From Bacteroidales bacterium (lineage in GTDB: Bacteria; Bacteroidota; Bacteroidia; Bacteroidales; ML635J-15), in NCBI GenBank assembly GCA_028697515.1, contig JAQVEY010000105.1, forward strand, positions 1 to 7,608: a DNA stretch of 7,608 bases. Direction: 5' to 3'. Shown here piece after piece: positions 6,145-7,608 of this stretch. Made by a program: the position numbers and the translations under genes. Under the pieces are notes generated by a model that worked only from the letters and a program-made list of their open reading frames with translations, ran no database searches and was not told where the DNA came from. Numbering within the stretch: the stretch's first letter is position 1; every line of letters begins with the position of its first letter.

Positions 6145-7608
6145 CTATTTCCCAAACACTACTAATTTGACAATATTTGTGATTTCAGAGTTAGATATCT
6201 TTACAAAATACACGCCTTCACTAAACTTTGAAATATCTACACTCGTTTTGATAGTTTTATCAGAAATTTGTTGCTCGTATAATATTTGTCCATATAAATT
6301 TGTGATTTCGACAAACAAATTTGAGCCGATATTTTCTGTTTCAATAATAAATATTCCATCATTCGGGTTAGGGTATATTTTAACATTATTAAGAATATTC
6401 TGTTCGATCAATACACCAGGAGTAACATTAATTATAAAATCGCACATATTAACGCAATTAGTACTGGGATGTTGGTAAAAATATGTTACAGTTTGTTCAC
6501 CTTCACCGTAGAATTCCGGATCAAAGATGACAACAACACTTTCATTGATTTCGAACCATCCGTTTTCGGGTTCTCCACCATTCAGTTCTATTGGTTCTGC
6601 ATTAACAGGTATAGAGAAATTTTCAGGGCAAGTGACAATCGGTATTGAATCCACAGTTATAATAAAATTGCATGATTCATATTCGTATGTGTAAATTATT
6701 GTATGTTCACCTTCTCCGGCAATTATAGGGTTGAAAGTATTGCCTGATACTCCGTTTCCTGAATATTCTCCGCCTTCTGGAGTAGCACCACTTAGTGTTA
6801 ATTCAGTATCTTCTTTACAAACCGAAAAACTTGATGGACAAGATATGTCAATAGGTTCATAAATGGTTAAATTATAACTACAGGAATTTTCACAGTTTCC
6901 TTCTCCTCCTGTATATGAATAAGTAATAGTATATGTTCCTGTTCCGTAAGAAGCTGGATTAATATAAGTTACCGGATTTTCGTTAATGCTGTATTGTCCG
7001 CCTGATGGTTCTGCTCCTGTCAATGGGAATGCAGATGCGGTGGCAGAAACATACAAATCTTCGGGACATGTTACTTCAGGTAATTCATAAACAGTGATAA
7101 TGAAATCACAACTGATAGTCTCGTAAGTGTATGTAATTGTATGTTCTCCAATACCTGCAATTGAAGCATCAAAAGTCCCTTCATTTATTCCATTTCCACT
7201 ATATGTACCACCTAGTGGTGTGGCTCCTGACAAATCAAATGGCTCAGTATTATAACAAACCGAGAGATTCTCAGAACAAACTACTACAATAGGCTCAATT
7301 ACATTTATGTTGAATGTGCATGTGTTTTCACAGTTTTCAGGATTACTTGTATATGAATAAATAACTTCATAATTCCCCACTCCGTATATTTGCGGATTAA
7401 ATGAACTTACAGGGCTTCCGTTAATACTATAGATTCCGCCTTCGGGTGTTGCTCCGGCTAAAGTAAACTCGCTGTCATTAGTATATACTTCAATATCTGC
7501 AGGGCAATTGACTTCAGGTAAAGGATTTACAGTAATAATAAACGTACAGTTTTCAGTTTCATATTCATAATTGATTGTATGTTCTCCAAGACCTGCATTC
7601 TGAGGATT
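6145..7608 (-). CDS. Secreted repeat protein with type A T9SS sorting domain, 5' end missing
   Basis: The reading frame is open from the window edge; 487 residues are visible and the true start is outside. The GTG at 7380 lies inside a repeat and is not a start. From the N-terminal side come a partial B unit, then A (74), B (72), A (74), B (72) and A (74) repeats, all Ig-like or PKD-like in look, with G-A-x-P-x-GG-x-Y and G-x-G-x-H-T-I-x-Y-x-Y motifs. The last 89 residues (6148-6414) form a type A (Por secretion tail) sorting domain: VKIYPNPNDGIF, then ITNLYGQILYE and SEGVYFVKI. In known T9SS cargo this domain directs outer-membrane transport and is then usually removed, with the protein anchored to surface polysaccharide or released. 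No enzymatic domain is visible; any such domain would be in the missing part. An adhesin or stalk role is likely but inferred. Confidence 0.93.
   Translation of the reverse strand, partial: NPQNAGLGEHTINYEYETENCTFIITVNPLPEVNCPADIEVYTNDSEFTLAGATPEGGIYSINGSPVSSFNPQIYGVGNYEVIYSYTSNPENCENTCTFNINVIEPIVVVCSENLSVCYNTEPFDLSGATPLGGTYSGNGINEGTFDASIAGIGEHTITYTYETISCDFIITVYELPEVTCPEDLYVSATASAFPLTGAEPSGGQYSINENPVTYINPASYGTGTYTITYSYTGGEGNCENSCSYNLTIYEPIDISCPSSFSVCKEDTELTLSGATPEGGEYSGNGVSGNTFNPIIAGEGEHTIIYTYEYESCNFIITVDSIPIVTCPENFSIPVNAEPIELNGGEPENGWFEINESVVVIFDPEFYGEGEQTVTYFYQHPSTNCVNMCDFIINVTPGVLIEQNILNNVKIYPNPNDGIFIIETENIGSNLFVEITNLYGQILYEQQISDKTIKTSVDISKFSEGVYFVKISNSEITNIVKLVVFGK
6415..7608 (-). repeat. 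Alternating A/B Ig-like repeats, 146-residue (438-base) period
   Basis: Units in gene order: partial B (7608-7513), A1 (7512-7291), B1 (7290-7075), A2 (7074-6853), B2 (6852-6637) and A3 (6636-6415). All A units are exactly 74 residues and both full B units exactly 72, with no indels. A units open with V-x-C-P, have YSIN or a variant after the GG turn, and end with N-C-x(3)-C. B units carry S-V-C near position 12, the motif YSGNG and a single late cysteine. Sequence identity is partial at both protein and DNA level. The array continues beyond the window. Confidence 0.9.

Noticed and set aside
6167..6478. Plus-strand open frame of 103 codons
   Set aside because: It is antisense to the type A sorting domain and the end of the last A repeat; it is a shadow of that strongly patterned coding strand.
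7378..7380. GTG as start codon of the type A repeat protein
   Set aside because: The same frame continues upstream without a stop to the window edge and completes an A repeat and part of a B repeat, so the codon is an internal valine.

Overview
The window is AT-rich DNA from a member of the Bacteroidota. Two secreted proteins end in type IX secretion system (T9SS) sorting domains, and a PorP/SprF-family outer-membrane protein is present. Both are hallmarks of that phylum. Genus cannot be read from this window. Every gene lies on the minus strand, so gene order runs from high to low coordinates.

Region 1 (7608 to 6145) is the 3' part of a large surface protein. It is built from alternating 74- and 72-residue Ig-like repeats and ends in a type A T9SS sorting domain. 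Its start lies beyond the window. Region 2 (6105 to 5248) is a RhuM-family gene whose C-terminal half is a phospholipase-D-like domain with an HxR(x4)D variant of the HKD motif. It follows the surface gene by only 39 bases.

Region 3 (5247 to 5063) is the only sizeable non-coding gap. Its part nearest the next gene carries a dense cluster of TTTACA/TGTAAA hexamers, probably an operator. Region 4 (5062 to 1) looks like one operon of three genes: a 172-residue secreted protein of unknown function, a 1303-residue surface protein and a PorP/SprF gene. The 1303-residue protein has an unrecognised domain of about 500 residues, nine SprB repeats and a type B (gliding-motility-associated) sorting domain. 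The PorP/SprF gene starts one base after that protein's stop codon and runs off the window.

The likely joint role of region 4 is export and outer-membrane attachment of a long SprB-like filament or adhesin. The PorP/SprF protein would be its dedicated partner, and the small secreted protein a possible accessory. Points most worth a second look are the unrecognised N-terminal domain, the hexamer cluster, the strictly periodic A/B repeat with an odd number of cysteines per unit, and the RhuM/PLD-like fusion lodged between two surface-protein loci. No RNA gene, CRISPR array or insertion sequence was seen.
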